The position numbers and the translations under genes are program-made. A stretch of 64,000 bases of DNA from Allodiplogaster sudhausi (Eukaryota > Nematoda > Chromadorea > Rhabditida > Diplogasteridae), in the NCBI GenBank assembly GCA_945643635.1, contig CALZFC010000349.1:4725001-4789000 (forward strand). Direction: 5' to 3'. Positions 11,881 through 23,990 of this stretch are shown here, piece by piece; positions within the stretch are counted from its first letter, which is position 1; every line of letters begins with the position of its first letter. The notes beneath the pieces were generated by a model, which saw only the letters and a list, made by a program, of their open reading frames with translations, did not search any database and had not been told where the DNA came from.

Positions 11881-11958
11881 TACCCTCTCGCTCTCTCCCT
11901 CTCTCACCCTCGCTCTCTCCCTTTCTCTCTCTCACCCTCGCTCTCTCTCTCCCACTCG

Positions 11959-12006
<48 letters not shown>

Positions 12007-12193
12007 TCCGCTCTCTCCCTCGCCCTCATGTCTCTAGCATTCTACCTTCCCTGTTGCACACATTGGTTCAGCTGCCAAGCAGTCGAGTATTTCTTTCATT
12101 TCTCCATTTTCCTCTCTTGCTTTCTTCTTCATGTCACTTCCATGCACTCCTCAGGCACTCCCATCACTCGCTATCATCCTTTCTCTCGCTGTC

Positions 12194-12233
<40 letters not shown>

Positions 12234-12592
12234 CCCTCTCGCTTTCAAGCAGAGATTGTTCTCTTGCGTAATCTTATTCCTGATCCATTGCCCTCCTTTC
12301 TGCCCTTGACTCAAGTGTTCTTCTTTAGCTGTTGCTCGCTAACTCTCCAATATAAAGGATAAGGAAACCTTTCTTTTTAAATATTAAATATGTATGCGAT
12401 ATAATTACAATAAATCCTGTAGGCTATTCATTTGCCATACATAAATGAGGTCCCTTCTCCTTACCGTCGCCCCACAAAAATGCTTCTCGCTCACAATCAG
12501 CCTATATGGCTGACTGCTGCTGACAGTATAGTGACTGATCGCATGATTGCTGCAGCAGGCTAATCCTTTCCAGACTGTTGCCGGATAGCCTC

Positions 12593-12623
<31 letters not shown>

Positions 12624-12767
12624 CTCTCTCTTTCTCCTATCCTATTTTATCCCTGAGGCATCCATTATGGCAAGACAGTCAAAGTCTTATCTTTTCCTGC
12701 ATTCTCCCCGCTCTTTCCCTCTCATACTTCTCTTGATCTCAATCTCTCTTGTTACATCCCTCTCTCT

Positions 12768-12800
<33 letters not shown>

Positions 12801-13075
12801 GCTGTCCCTCCTAGCTCTCTCCTTCTCGCTATGTCTCTCTCTCTATCTCTCTCACTTTCTCCCTACCTCCTCTTTCTCTCTCTCTCTCCTTCTCTCCTTA
12901 TCTATCCCTCTCTCTGCTTGTTTCTCCATGCAGCATGTGGTGAAATGGCATGCCAATGAGAGGCATCGGAGAGGCAGCAGGGAGCGGGGAGAATAGTATA
13001 GCGACAAAGGAAGAGAGGAAAAGTGAGAAAGAAAGGGAGAGAGAGAGAGAGAGAAATAGAGCGAGAGAGAAAAAA

Positions 13076-13127
<52 letters not shown>

Positions 13128-14050
13128 TTAACTGAACTGCCACCCTGTCATCTTCCACTACCCTCCTCCCTCTGCCCTCTCGAGTGTACTGTCAATCGCA
13201 AACTGTGCGCGACCAGAGATGGACAGTAATTGATTTAGAGAGAATGAGAGTGCGCATTCTGGGCGTCAGAAGGAGGAACAAAGTATGGTTGGAGAGAGAA
13301 GAGGAAGGAGAACGACTCTCGAGGGAACAGTTCGAGAGTACTACTGTATCTATCGGGCACAAGTCATTCTTTGGCGATTGTAAGCGATCTTGGCTTTGTG
13401 CCAAGGCAGTCTCTCTTTTTCCTTTCTCTGTCTCCACCTCACTCTCTCTCTTTCGTCTTACTCTGACATTTTTCTCTCTCTCTCCCTTTCCCAGGAGCAT
13501 CTATCTTCGAAATTAGTGTTCCATTGATACACCATTTGTAAGCAGTGTAGCGTATTAAAAAAAATTTGAACAACAAAAACATTGCATTCATTCATTCCCC
13601 GACCACTCTCTCTCTCCCTTTCCCTTTCTCCCTCTCTTTCTCTCTCTCTCCTTCTCTCTCTCCCTTTCCCTTTCTCCCTTTCTTTCTCTCTCTCTTTCAC
13701 TCTCTCACTTTCTCTCTCTCTCTCTCTTTCCTCCCTTATCGGGTAGCATCTGATCAGCTGCGTCCAAAGAAAACTTGTGAATGGGGCATTGGGCCATGGC
13801 ATCCTTGTCAATTAGCCTTTGCGGCACTTTTCTTGTCTCTTCCTGACCCTTCCTCATTCTCTCTGTTGCTCTCCCTCTGACTCTCTGACTCTCCCTTTCT
13901 CTCTGTCTCTCTGTCTCTCTCTCTCTTCCCACCTAAGAATTCCTTTACAGAAACACCCGTCTTTCATTCATCTTTGTCTCCAAGAGAACTTTTTTTGTTC
14001 TGAACGTGAACCTAATTATCACCATAACTCCATGTGCCTCCGCGGATAGT
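11881..14050. repeat. Dense (CT)n / (GA)n microsatellite field, no gene recognised
   Basis: Long CT tracts lie at about 11885-12010, 12195-12235, 12590-12640, 12760-12915, 13430-13490, 13605-13730 and 13860-13925. A GA tract lies at 13025-13125. Translations are Ser-Leu or Arg-Glu dipeptide runs in all frames and are not evidence of genes. A possible exon end, HVVKWHANERHRRG after ATGCAG near 12934, was noted but has no partner. Confidence 0.7.
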
Positions 14051-14648
14051 TCAGCATACATTCATTATGTATTCAGGTTACACGACACTAAAAGAAAGAA
14101 AAAGTAAGCGGAAAGTAAGTTGACAACACGAAGGACGGCAGAGTTTAAGAGGACACTGCAATTTTGGTTTTAAAAAAATCATTTGAGCACGAAGAGATCA
14201 TATCTGGAAAAGGAGGTCTGATGGAAATGTAAGCGACTAATCTTACTTCAAATAAGTCATATCAAATGCTGCGATTAATGTACTAAGAAGAAATATATTA
14301 GGAGGTTCATAATTAATTAAATATTCTATAAAATTGTCCTAGAACGATATAGATTAACTTCCCGTCCGAGGTTGCCCCGACTAGTGAAATAAAGCACAAC
14401 TTACGGTTAGAGCGAGTGTACGTCAGCATATTAGATTATTGTAGTCGTATTATGTAATAGTTTACTGTAGGAGTTACAGTATTAATGTAGTTATTGTGCG
14501 TCATAAGTTTACGTTAATGGCGGTAATCGTTGATAGTAGACTTGCGGATAAGCGGGAGACGTTTCCGGAGTATAGTGAGTGGAGAAGGGCGGTGGTTGGG
14601 AGAGGGAGCAGGAAGAAGAGGAAGAAGAGGAGGAGAGGGCAGCCTCGT
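14051..14648. other. Intergenic, downstream of the bHLH gene
   Basis: AT-rich sequence, then a purine-rich block (GGAAGAAGAGGAAG) at 14600-14640. No supported feature. Confidence 0.5.
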
Positions 14649-14752
14649 CTAGCTGGACATGGGAGGGGGCGAGGCAGAGGCAGCAGCAGCATCATCGTCC
14701 ATCGCCAGCAGTCGCGCCAGCCGGGCGATGTGGCTGGAAGAATGACGTCTGT

Positions 14753-14795
<43 letters not shown>

Positions 14796-15192
14796 ACGCT
14801 CTCTCTCTCTCGTTGAGTGAGAGACAAGGTGAGAGAGAGAGAGATCTCGATTTCTTGTATTCCTTCTCTTTCACTCTCAGTCACTTCTTCTCTTTTTATC
14901 TCCATACTCACTCTAGCCGCTCTCTCTCTCTCCCTCTCTCTATTTACAACCTTTATCTTTACCCTGAACTGCCTTTTCTCTCTACCTTGAACTAGCCCTC
15001 TCACTCGTTCTCTCCTCTCCAAACCCACTCTTGCGCGAATCGCAGCGTCTCAATCTTGGTCATCTTCGGCTCGTCGTTTCCATTCGGAAGGACACTTCGA
15101 AGCTCCTCGAGAGCGTCGTTCAGACTGTTCATTCGACGGCGCTCACGGGCATTTGCCTGTCAGGAAAGAGAAGAGTTAAAGGGAGGGAGAGA

Positions 15193-15241
<49 letters not shown>

Positions 15242-15454
15242 GTGGGAAGGGATAGAGATTAAAAAGAGACAGTGAGAGACAGTGGGCGAGGGAGAGCGAG
15301 AGAGACATGGAAAAATAGATGAGGAACGAAGGCAGACAAAAATAAGATGATAGCAAGGCTCATCTTAATTCTCTAATAAAACTTAGAAACCGATAGAAAA
15401 AGGGAGGAGAGAAGCAGAAAGAAAGCGAGAGAGGCAGAGGGGGGGGAGAGAAAA

Positions 15455-15493
<39 letters not shown>

Positions 15494-15786
15494 ATCTCTA
15501 CCTTGTCCCTTCTCTGCCTTCTTGCGCGCTCTATCGTAGCCGGACTGCGGACGCGGCAGCGATACTTGCGCTTCTCTCGCTTCGCCGGTGGCGCGCTCTA
15601 AAGCAGAAAAGGAAAATGCTATTATTCGAATTGTTATTTTCCAGCCTCTTTCCAGAATATAGTAATAATCCATTTTTTAAAGCTCAAAAAGGGTCAATTA
15701 AAATAAAATTCAATGAATCCAAAAATAATATGTAAACAACTTACGCCTTCCTCCCGCTCGCCGTCGCCATAGTCGCGCGAAGCCAT
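14649..15786 (-). CDS. Neurogenin-like basic helix-loop-helix transcription factor
   Basis: Neurogenin-type bHLH proteins dimerise with E proteins and bind E-boxes (CANNTG) to drive neuronal fate. Exons on the minus strand: 15786-15745, 15597-15502, 15156-15029 and 14748-14649, with phases 0, 0 and 2. The start encodes [14 protein letters not shown]. Exon 2 carries the basic leader [18 protein letters not shown]. Exon 3 holds the basic region and helix 1, [20 protein letters not shown], the loop LPNGNDEPK and the start of helix 2, [12 protein letters not shown]. Two 3' ends are possible. Splicing at GA|GTGGGT joins an exon ending SASPPPMSS (about 121 residues). Reading through instead gives QEWVW, resembling the family's NYIW, and stops at 15001-15003. 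The protein is short, with no C-terminal region beyond helix 2. Introns are CT/GA repeats. A donor-like CACA|GTAAGT near 15983 could mark an upstream untranslated exon. Confidence 0.85.
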
Positions 15787-15838
15787 TTGTGACGCGAATG
15801 AGAGAGGGAGGAATGGAGAGGGAAAGAGAGGGGGCGAG

Positions 15839-15885
<47 letters not shown>

Positions 15886-16427
15886 CGGAGAGAGAGAGAG
15901 AGAAATAGCTCAAGAAACTTAGTATGAGAGCTCAAGAAACTTAGTATGAGATGTTCTTCTCCTCCTCGCAAAACAAACGAATACTTACTGTGAACGTGTT
16001 GGTGCCATCGTGCAGAGTGGGCGGAGCGAAAAGAGGGAGACGGCGTGTTCTTTCCGTTGCTGGTGGCAAAGCTCCCACCCTCCGGATAAGGATGGATAGT
16101 TCGTGGACGGGAGAATCCAGAGAGAGAGAGAGACAGAGAGAGAGAGACAGAGAGAGAGAGAAAGAGAGAGAGAGGAATTAGAGAGAGAATGAGAGACAGA
16201 GAAAGAACGAGAGGGAGAGATAGAGGGAGAGAGAGAGAGAGAGAGTGAGAGTTAGCTCTGCCGGGTCAAGAGGGCAGCAATAATTGGATTACTGTCGCAA
16301 AGCCTCCCACTGTAGCACGAGTGGCTTTCGGATATCGAAACACGCGTGATCGCGTTGCGTCATTAGTCATGTTGAGGGGGAGAGAGAGAGAAAGAGATAG
16401 AGAGAGAGAGAGCGAGAGAGAGAGAGA

Positions 16428-16545
16428 TGAAGCTGGAATTAGATGGTTGGCTACAGTTTCCTTGACAGACTAACTCTCCAGATCTCCCTTTCTTTCTCCG
16501 TTTGGAGTACTCATACATGTGTATAACAATATAGGAAACAAAAAT
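16428..16545 (+). repeat. Direct repeat, copy 1 (partner 16828-16925)
   Basis: GGAATTAGATGGTTG, CTTCCTTGACAG-like, CCAGATCTCCCTTTCTT and ACAATATAGGA-like words occur in the same order in both copies, about 400 bp apart, separated by a GA run. Confidence 0.7.
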
Positions 16546-16734
16546 TCATTCGGGGATCGGATAATTTGGGCATCTGTGCCACAGTGTTTGGACTTCTCGA
16601 GCTATACATATTCGATGAGCCCTTCTACTCGCTTAATCGAAGAGACTTATCTGGGTGTGAAGGGCAAACAAATGAAGTAACTTCTTGAGAATTAAAAAAA
16701 AGGGAGTTTAGAGATTGCGATGAAATGACTTGCA

Positions 16735-16772
<38 letters not shown>

Positions 16773-16827
16773 GGTTAGGAAATGAGAGAGAAAGCATAGA
16801 GCGCAGTTTCCGACATGAGAAATGAAT

Positions 16828-16925
16828 CAGGAATTAGATAGTTGCCTGCACAGCTTCCTTGACAGGCTCCCTCGCCAGATCTCCCTTTCTTCGTCCACTT
16901 GGAGCTTACATACAAAAATATAGGA
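16828..16925 (+). repeat. Direct repeat, copy 2 (partner 16428-16545)
   Basis: Same block order as copy 1 (GGAATTAGATAGTTG, TTCCTTGACAGGCTCC, CCAGATCTCCCTTTCTT, AAAATATAGGA), with substitutions and small indels. Confidence 0.7.
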
Positions 16926-17224
16926 ATTGTAGAGAGTCTAGAAAGCGACAATAAAGACAGAGAGATGTGGCATAGTCAGGGCATGTTCGGACTCTCTGGC
17001 CACTCTCCTCTATATCTTCAATGCTCGCTTCCCCCTGGAAGACATTCTGATCAGCCCAGATCTCACCACCACCAACTGACTGCATCAGTCTCTTGAAGTC
17101 GATCGTGGCTATCCATAGCCACACCGTCTCGGGTGCATGGCATATCTCGTTCCTGCTATCTCTGCACAGAAGGCCATTTGCCACTGGCACTCAACGACCG
17201 GTCGTTCGAAGTATAAGTGGATGT

Positions 17225-17225
17225 G

Positions 17226-17266
<41 letters not shown>

Positions 17267-17299
17267 CGAAAGAGAAAGAGAGTGTGAGAGGGAGAGAGC

Positions 17300-17387
<88 letters not shown>

Positions 17388-17395
17388 AACCAAAC
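17225..17395. repeat. (GA)n microsatellite cluster
   Basis: Nearly pure GA with occasional GC or AAAG interruptions. A second weaker GA block follows at 17520-17590. Confidence 0.95.
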
Positions 17396-17599
17396 GAGAA
17401 AGCGGGAAGATGGTGAGATATGGAGAGGCGAGAGAAAGAGAGTCAATCATAGAAATCGGTCTGACGCATTAGTGATTGGAGCAAAAGACAGTGCGAGTGA
17501 GACTGACAAAGGGAATGAGGGAGAGAGAGAGAGGGATAACGAGAGAGACGAGAGAAAGAGACGGAGAAGGAAAGAGAGGGTAGACGAAAATATGGAGAT

Positions 17600-18080
17600 T
17601 GGGCCAGAATGACCGAAAGTGGAGAAGAAATGATGCAGGCAGCCGAGAGCTTCTTCTATCGAAATATATTGATGAGGATCTATCGGTCTGCTGACGATGA
17701 GCAGAGTGATTAAGATTTATCGGAAGAGGTGTTTTGGGGAAATGTTTAATCTTCATTGCTTAGCTTTTCTTCTGAGAATGAGGCCAAAAGTTTTCTTCCA
17801 GCAACGCTGGGCAGTCGAAAATAGCTCCAGGTGCACCCTGGCAGCTATTTCAGCTCATTGGCTCCACTCCTATATCTCTCCTTTTCTCTCTCTCTCTCCT
17901 CCATTCCTCTCGTTCTCTTCCTCTCTCTCTCTCACTCTTTCGCTCTCTCTCTCGCCCCCCCCCCTCCTCTGCAATCTTGCTCTCCTTTTTGTGTCATCTT
18001 AGCCTCATTGACTCATTAGTGCGCACAGCCATTAGGCTATGCTGCATGCCAGATATTTCATCTCTCTCTCTCTCTCTCTC

Positions 18081-18122
<42 letters not shown>

Positions 18123-19033
18123 GCTCTTTCTTTCTCTCTCCTCTTCTAATTCATGGCTATCCTTCATGTCGTTCTGAATGTTGCAGATTACTCAATGAAG
18201 CCATGTTCCAATTGAAATGCTTCTCTTATGCCACAAATCAGCATGTTAATTCATGCAATTCTGCCTACTCAGTCTGTCGAATCAGTTAACAGTTTGCTTT
18301 ATTTGGTTCTGCATTCAAATTACACTGACATAATTCAATCAGAAACAATTTGCTGAATTTTTTTTTATCTTTCTTCTTACCATTAGCGCAAAATTTGCAG
18401 AATAATGGAGCTTAAAGGAGCCTCTTTAAGCGAGAGTTATTTAGAGAGATGCAACTACAATGGCAATGAATATCGAAATTGATTACGGTTGTTTCGTGCT
18501 CCTTTAAGAATTATCGTTACCATGCATGACTATAAAAGCGGATTAATTAATTAATTATTATGCTTACGAACAACGAAAACAGTTTGAAAATATACATATA
18601 TTTTATAAATTTAACAATAATATTAAAATGATGAATGACATTGCATTTAGGACGAAAATCCTTTGAAAACACGTCAAACAGATGCTACTTTCATCTCTAT
18701 TTTTTATATACTCTTAAAAGTGTTAATAATTAATTAGATATGATAATCAGAGGATAATGACATAATTCTTGTAATTTGTTAAAACTTTAAGCCACACCGA
18801 TGAATCATCCATCTGTTTTCTCCTTCACAGCCTATCATGTTTCTTTTAGTCTCATTCTCTAAATTAATTTAAAACATACTATCATACATCTTTAAATCAT
18901 TTATTCCATATTTATTATTAAATATTAGTCACTCATTCCAGTAATCTAACACATTTTTTTCGCTCACTCTTTAACTTGGCACACGCATATTCCGCACGAA
19001 AAAACAATATTAGTTATGATGTGTTATTTCGCT

Positions 19034-19064
<31 letters not shown>

Positions 19065-19230
19065 ATCTCTCTTTCTCCCTTTCTCTCCCCCTCTTCTCTC
19101 CCTACCACTCTTTCTCTCTCACCTCCTTATCTCTCTTTCTCTCTTCTTCCCTCTCTCTCTCTCTCTTCGTTCCCTCTCTCACTTTCTGTCTCTCTCTTTC
19201 TCTTTCTCTCTCTCTCTCTTTCCGGATGAA
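17600..19230. other. Intergenic, CT runs and AT-rich DNA downstream of the elongase gene
   Basis: CT tracts at 17875-17955, 18061-18125 and 19033-19220 flank about 900 bp of AT-rich DNA with no exon. A copy of a dispersed hairpin repeat lies at 18411-18515. Confidence 0.6.
18411..18515 (+). repeat. Short dispersed repeat with inverted AAAGGAG / CTCCTTT ends
   Basis: Starts CTTAAAGGAGCC and ends GTTTCGTGCTCCTTTAAG. Internal CTACAATGG and GATTACGGTTG match a copy at 19864-20033 (CTACAATGG, GATTACGGTCGAG, TTTCGTGCTCCT). A partial third copy, TATTACGGTCAAGTCTCG, lies near 24633. The layout suggests a small non-autonomous element. Confidence 0.5.
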
Positions 19231-19406
19231 TCACTCAACTTTGTTCTTGGTTGGACTTCGCTCCATGATGTATGCGCGGTAGAAGAACTCGCAGAAGAGG
19301 TAGAGATACGTGGTCAGCACGATGAGACCCATCACCATGCGGTCGGTGCTGCGAGTAATTTGGACTCATTTTAGGCGTCTCACCTCTCTCCTTTCGTTTG
19401 TTCTCG

Positions 19407-19447
<41 letters not shown>

Positions 19448-21757
19448 CATCCCTCTCTCTCTCCTTCTCTCTCTCTCTTTCTCTCTCTCCCACTGTCTCC
19501 CTCTCTTAATCTTTCAATATCACCCCCCCCCCCCTATTCTTTATCTTCACTATTTGTCTCCCCTTTTCCTGAATACCTATCTGCCTCTCAGTCTCTCTCT
19601 CTCTCTTACTCTCTCACTCTCCCCCCCTCTCTCTATCCCTCTCTAACTTGGCCTCGCAGCCGATGGACTCGTCGAAGACGACTTGGAAGACTCGATAGCA
19701 AAAGTAGAAGCCGGAAGTGAATTGGACAATCTGCATGGTCGTGATCATCTGCGGGATCCTCCGATTAACTTGTATCCCGAGGGCGCGGATGCCGAAGTAG
19801 CTCAAGGCGTTCAGGATATTACTCCGTTTTCAAATGCATTTATTTCTTCTTCTTCTTTTTTACTTTAAAGGAGTAAACACCCAACTTTGAATGCGAAAGT
19901 GGGTGTTGGCTCCTTTAAAACAAATAAGATTTGGCCTGACACAAGGGGGATTCATTGAGACGCCAACAAAGCTACAATGGTCAGGCAAAATCATAGAGAT
20001 TACGGTCGAGTTTCGTGCTCCTATATGTAAATACATATTTTATAAGTCCATTAATTTCAAAGAATGTTTCAGTCCATTAAAGACGCTTAGAATTTGGCAG
20101 ATCAATCGAGAGATCGCCAAGTCACTGACAAGTACATGGTGTGCACGAAGAGATTGATGACGATGCCCCAGCGTGCCCATGGCACGAGGTCCGAGTAGTA
20201 GAGCTGCGCGAAGAAGTACGTCACAGAGTGATGGTACCTGGCGGGGCATTGTGAATTTAGAGAAGAGGCCCTTTCCTGGCTCTTTCCTAGTGCGCATACA
20301 CATTTACAACTTGCCATCATGTATCCTTATGGCTTGCATCAAATGTTATTAGCTATACATATCGAATGAGTCGAGCCGACTCAATGTGCCATACTATGGA
20401 TACTGTATCGCCCACGAGCCAGGGGATACGGATCGAGAGGCTCCGAGCCACAACGAGCCTTATTAGAGTGCCACCCTCGGAGACTACTATGCTCATACCA
20501 GTGCATGAAGATGACTGGCCGCTTCCTGAGCACAAGAAAGACCGTGTCGAGCTGCTCAGGCGCCTTTGACATTACGTATCTACAATCGATTTATTTGTCG
20601 GGAAACAGTATTGGATTTAACTGTTCTGAAAAAAAAATGAGTGAGGCATCGGAGCAAAAGGGAAGAGAAACATTTTTATTGTCTATTAATAATTGTGATT
20701 GTATACGTTTTTATTATTATTATTATTATTATTTTCAAAAAATAAAATAAACAAAGAAGAAATAATACAAAGCGCCCCACAGCCATCCCCAATAGCCGGC
20801 GACCGGCGACGTGTACTGGTCGTCGTTGTAGCAGAGCCAGCCGACGAGGCCGCCGCGGCTGAACGACGAGACGAGGAAGGGCGCCAGCTTGTAGAAGGAT
20901 ACGCCCGAGTAGATGCTCAGCTCAAAGTTCCAGACGGCGAGCACCTGTGTGGAGGGGGAGTGTGGTGGATCGTGGGGTGGATGAGTAAGCACGAGCAGGA
21001 GCAAGAGCAAGAGACTCCACAAAAACTGGCGCTGACTCCTTTAGCGGTGGGTAGGATTGAGAATAAAAATTGTCATATACAAATTAATCTTGATTACCTT
21101 TTTAGTGACTTTTATTCTTGTTTTAAAAATGTAGTAAGCTCAAGATAACCTTTGTGGGATCCATCGCCTTCCTGTTCCGCATCATGCGCGGGCCGAGGTA
21201 GACGAGTGCGAAGTAGGCGAGGGTCACCTTAGAAAGAGGGTCACCTTAGAAAGAGGGTCATCATAGAAAGAGGGTCATCTTAGAAAGAGGGTCATCTTAG
21301 AAAGAGGATCACAATAGAAAGAGGATCATCTTGGAAAGAGGGTCATCTTAGAAAGAGGATCACCATAGAAAGAGGATCATCTTGGAAAGAGAGGGGCACC
21401 TTAGAAGGGGGGTCACCTTGAAACATATAATTTAATTACTATATCGTTTACTGAAGGGCGAGTGAGAGAGCATGTTTTTTTATCAAGGAAATCCAAATGG
21501 ACTACGGATAAGTGTTATGCTTCTCTAACATTGGTGCATTTAAGTGTTTTAGTTCTTTTAACTTCACTAATTTTAATTATAACAGTGATTGTCTTATTTA
21601 GATGCTATCGTGCCTTGTATGTGATAGGCATCCAGACGTCGTCCATAAAGGACATCGTCTTGTGGATGTTCCAGTCGCCAAGTAAGACATCCGTGAAGGC
21701 GACGGGCTTGGAGAAGTTGAGTGCAACGGCTGAAGGCACAGCCGTTCGGGCTGTCAT
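19231..21757 (-). CDS. ELO-family very-long-chain fatty acid elongase (3-ketoacyl-CoA synthase), complete
   Basis: ELO proteins are multi-pass ER membrane enzymes condensing malonyl-CoA with acyl-CoA, the first step of each elongation cycle. Exons (minus): 21757-21614, 21227-21150, 20944-20769, 20579-20499, 20237-20130, 19800-19648 and 19348-19231. All phases fit and the product is about 285 residues, normal for the family. Signatures: LGPRMMRNRKAMD after the first helix, SKAPEQLDTVFLVLRKRP, the catalytic histidine box HWYHH split by an intron, INLFVHTMYL corresponding to the family NxxxHxxMYxYY region, and ITTMQIVQF. The C-terminus TKNKVE is lysine-rich, as in ER-retained elongases, although not a strict KKxx. 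Exon 1 appears to use a GC donor (AAG|GCACGA), since no GT fits. Upstream is a long CT run on the transcript strand. Chain-length specificity cannot be read. Confidence 0.92.
19400..19645 (+). repeat. CT tract within the last elongase intron
   Basis: CT dinucleotides and poly-C fill most of the intron between exons 19800-19648 and 19348-19231. The transcribed strand therefore carries GA. Confidence 0.9.
19864..20033 (+). repeat. Dispersed repeat with 24-nt imperfect hairpin, inside an elongase intron
   Basis: At 19864-19917 the arms TTTAAAGGAGTAAACACCC and GGGTGTTGGCTCCTTTAAA pair around a short loop. The rest (CTACAATGG, GATTACGGTCGAG, TTTCGTGCTCCT) matches 18411-18515. Confidence 0.55.
21222..21425 (-). 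repeat. 17-bp minisatellite copying the elongase exon 2 splice acceptor
   Basis: About 12 copies of a unit like GGTCACCTTAGAAAGAG (plus strand). The copy at the array edge is the actual acceptor plus the start of exon 21227-21150 (minus strand CTTTCTAAG|GTGACCCTC). Units vary mainly at GGTCACC/GGTCATC/GATCACC. Confidence 0.9.
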
Positions 21758-21806
21758 TCACAAGCAGAGAGGACAAGCAGCTGGAACCCTCTTCGGGCCA
21801 CTCTGC

Positions 21807-22060
<254 letters not shown>

Positions 22061-22288
22061 TCTGAAGAACATTAGCTATAAATCCAACGCGGAGCATAAA
22101 TGCTCTAATTGGGAGAACATCCCGAAGCTCTGGTCAGCGGAGCACCAATGCTGGTCTACAATGTTCTGCGCAGACGAACATTTTTTTTCTCGCTTTTCGC
22201 CGCGGCAGCCGCTCCTCGTTTTCAGCCTCCCTCCCCCTAAATGCGCTCTCTCTCTCATCTCTTTCTCGATCTCAACTCTTTCTTTCTT

Positions 22289-22326
<38 letters not shown>

Positions 22327-22905
22327 ATAGCTTCTCAGAAGAACATCCGAATAAACATTCGTGCAGAGGGGTGAAGGTTAAGAACATCCATTTTTGTGTG
22401 TACAAGTGCATAAGTGTAAATGTCGTTAAGATTTGTGACAGCCACGTCAAAAGTCGTCAAATCGTCCGGTTTAGTAAACATAGTAAGTTCCGATAAAGAT
22501 GTGGCAATGGGATAGCTTAATGGAGGATGGAACGAAATGCAGGAAAAAATTCATATTTTTTAAAAGCTGAACGCGACTATACTGTCAATGTGGTTGATAA
22601 CTGAATGGAAGCATATGGCATATGGGTGGCCAGCCTTAGTGTGGTGTCAAATCGGAATATGTACTAGGTATTTGGTGATAACCAGTGACCGCCCACTTCT
22701 TCTGCCCTCGGGCACTGTTCCTTTCTTCCCATAACAAGTATCCGTGCTGGAGTAGAGCGACTACAATGGATGTATGCAGCTGACTGCGCAAGAACAGGAA
22801 AAGGGCCGCTGTGCTTGTTGTTAGCTGTTGGATGATAAAGGATACAGAGAGCGAGAGAAAGAGAGAAGTGAGAGAGAGAAGTGAGAGAGAGAGCAGAGGT
22901 AGAGA

Positions 22906-22937
<32 letters not shown>

Positions 22938-23990
22938 GAGATAGCGAAGAGACAGAGAAGCGATAGATAAAAGGTTCGAGCAGCTTAATAGATAACAAAG
23001 AGATAAGAAGTCCACAGGGATTCGCAAAGCATGCTAACTTTAAGGACAATAACATGGCAAGTAGCCAGCCAACCCTGACACTTTTATACAGGCCAGAATT
23101 GCATGTGAATAAGAACATATGAGACAGATACAAAGTCTGGGCAAAAGAGTTAATTCAGTAAGAGAAGATATGTACATTTATAGATATATAATCATGAATG
23201 ATCTTCCTTTTATACATTGGCTTACTGATGGGAAAAATGGTAAATACAAATATGCTTTATCTATAGTTACGTAAGTGTAACTGTTCACTGCTACAAAGTT
23301 CAAATGTATTCTTTTTTTACTTGATTTGTGGCTAACATATCGAGAGTATTGGAATGACAAACTCATTGTTCAACCACTTCACTGGCGTCATCACGAAACA
23401 TTCATATGTAGGTGCATACATTTATTTTTATATGAAGTACTTTGCGCATTTATCCTCACCGAGTTTAGCCAACTTTTCGTCTTCCTCTCAATATCAGTGC
23501 TTTTCTCCGGTGCGTGTCTCCGAGAAGCGAGTGGTGGATGGAGTCTTCCACTCCGGCTATGACCCAGATCACGCACGCATCCTCTTCCTAAATCAGCTCA
23601 CACTCCCTCCTCCCTGCTTAACAGAGCTCATTTTCATTCACACTGAAAGTGTATGGCCCACTCGCAAATAAGGTAGATCGAGCACCTTGATGTATTCAAG
23701 TGTATTCATGAATTGTTTTTAATCAGTTGTTTAGTTGTTTTATTATTATTGTTTCTAAAGTCACCCTTGCCGACATATTTGAATGCCTTTTTGTAATATT
23801 TTACTTCAAATAAAAATTTATTTTTTAATGCTATTTGTAATGTACATACATATGTACATAATAACCTGAAAATGTCTTTCCCTAATCGGCGAGCATGACT
23901 TTACCCCTTTCCGAAAAAAAAGGCAATGACGACTCATATGACAGTTATGTCATATGCCCCTGAGGGGAGGACGATTTTTTGCCAATTGAG
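22061..23990. other. Intergenic between the elongase and the secreted-protein gene
   Basis: CT run at 22290-22325, GA runs at 22845-22950. The part from about 23340 is the flank of the duplicated block also seen at 34020 and 39170 (GCGAGTGGTGGATGGAGTCT, then GACCCAGATC). No exon was identified. Confidence 0.55.

Larger units (their letters stand above)
15787..17220. other. Upstream region of the bHLH gene, GA runs and a local direct duplication
   Basis: GA tracts occur at about 15839-15880, 16117-16250, 16380-16425 and 16738-16770. Non-repeat islands at 16260-16375 and 16430-17150 have no coding signature I trust. An 18-bp near-palindrome, GTGGCTATCCATAGCCAC, sits at 17106-17123. The position upstream of a developmental regulator makes enhancer content possible, but none is demonstrated. 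Confidence 0.5.

Noticed and set aside
12934..12996. Terminal exon HVVKWHANERHRRG after ATGCAG
   Set aside because: Isolated within microsatellites and no upstream exon with compatible phase was found.
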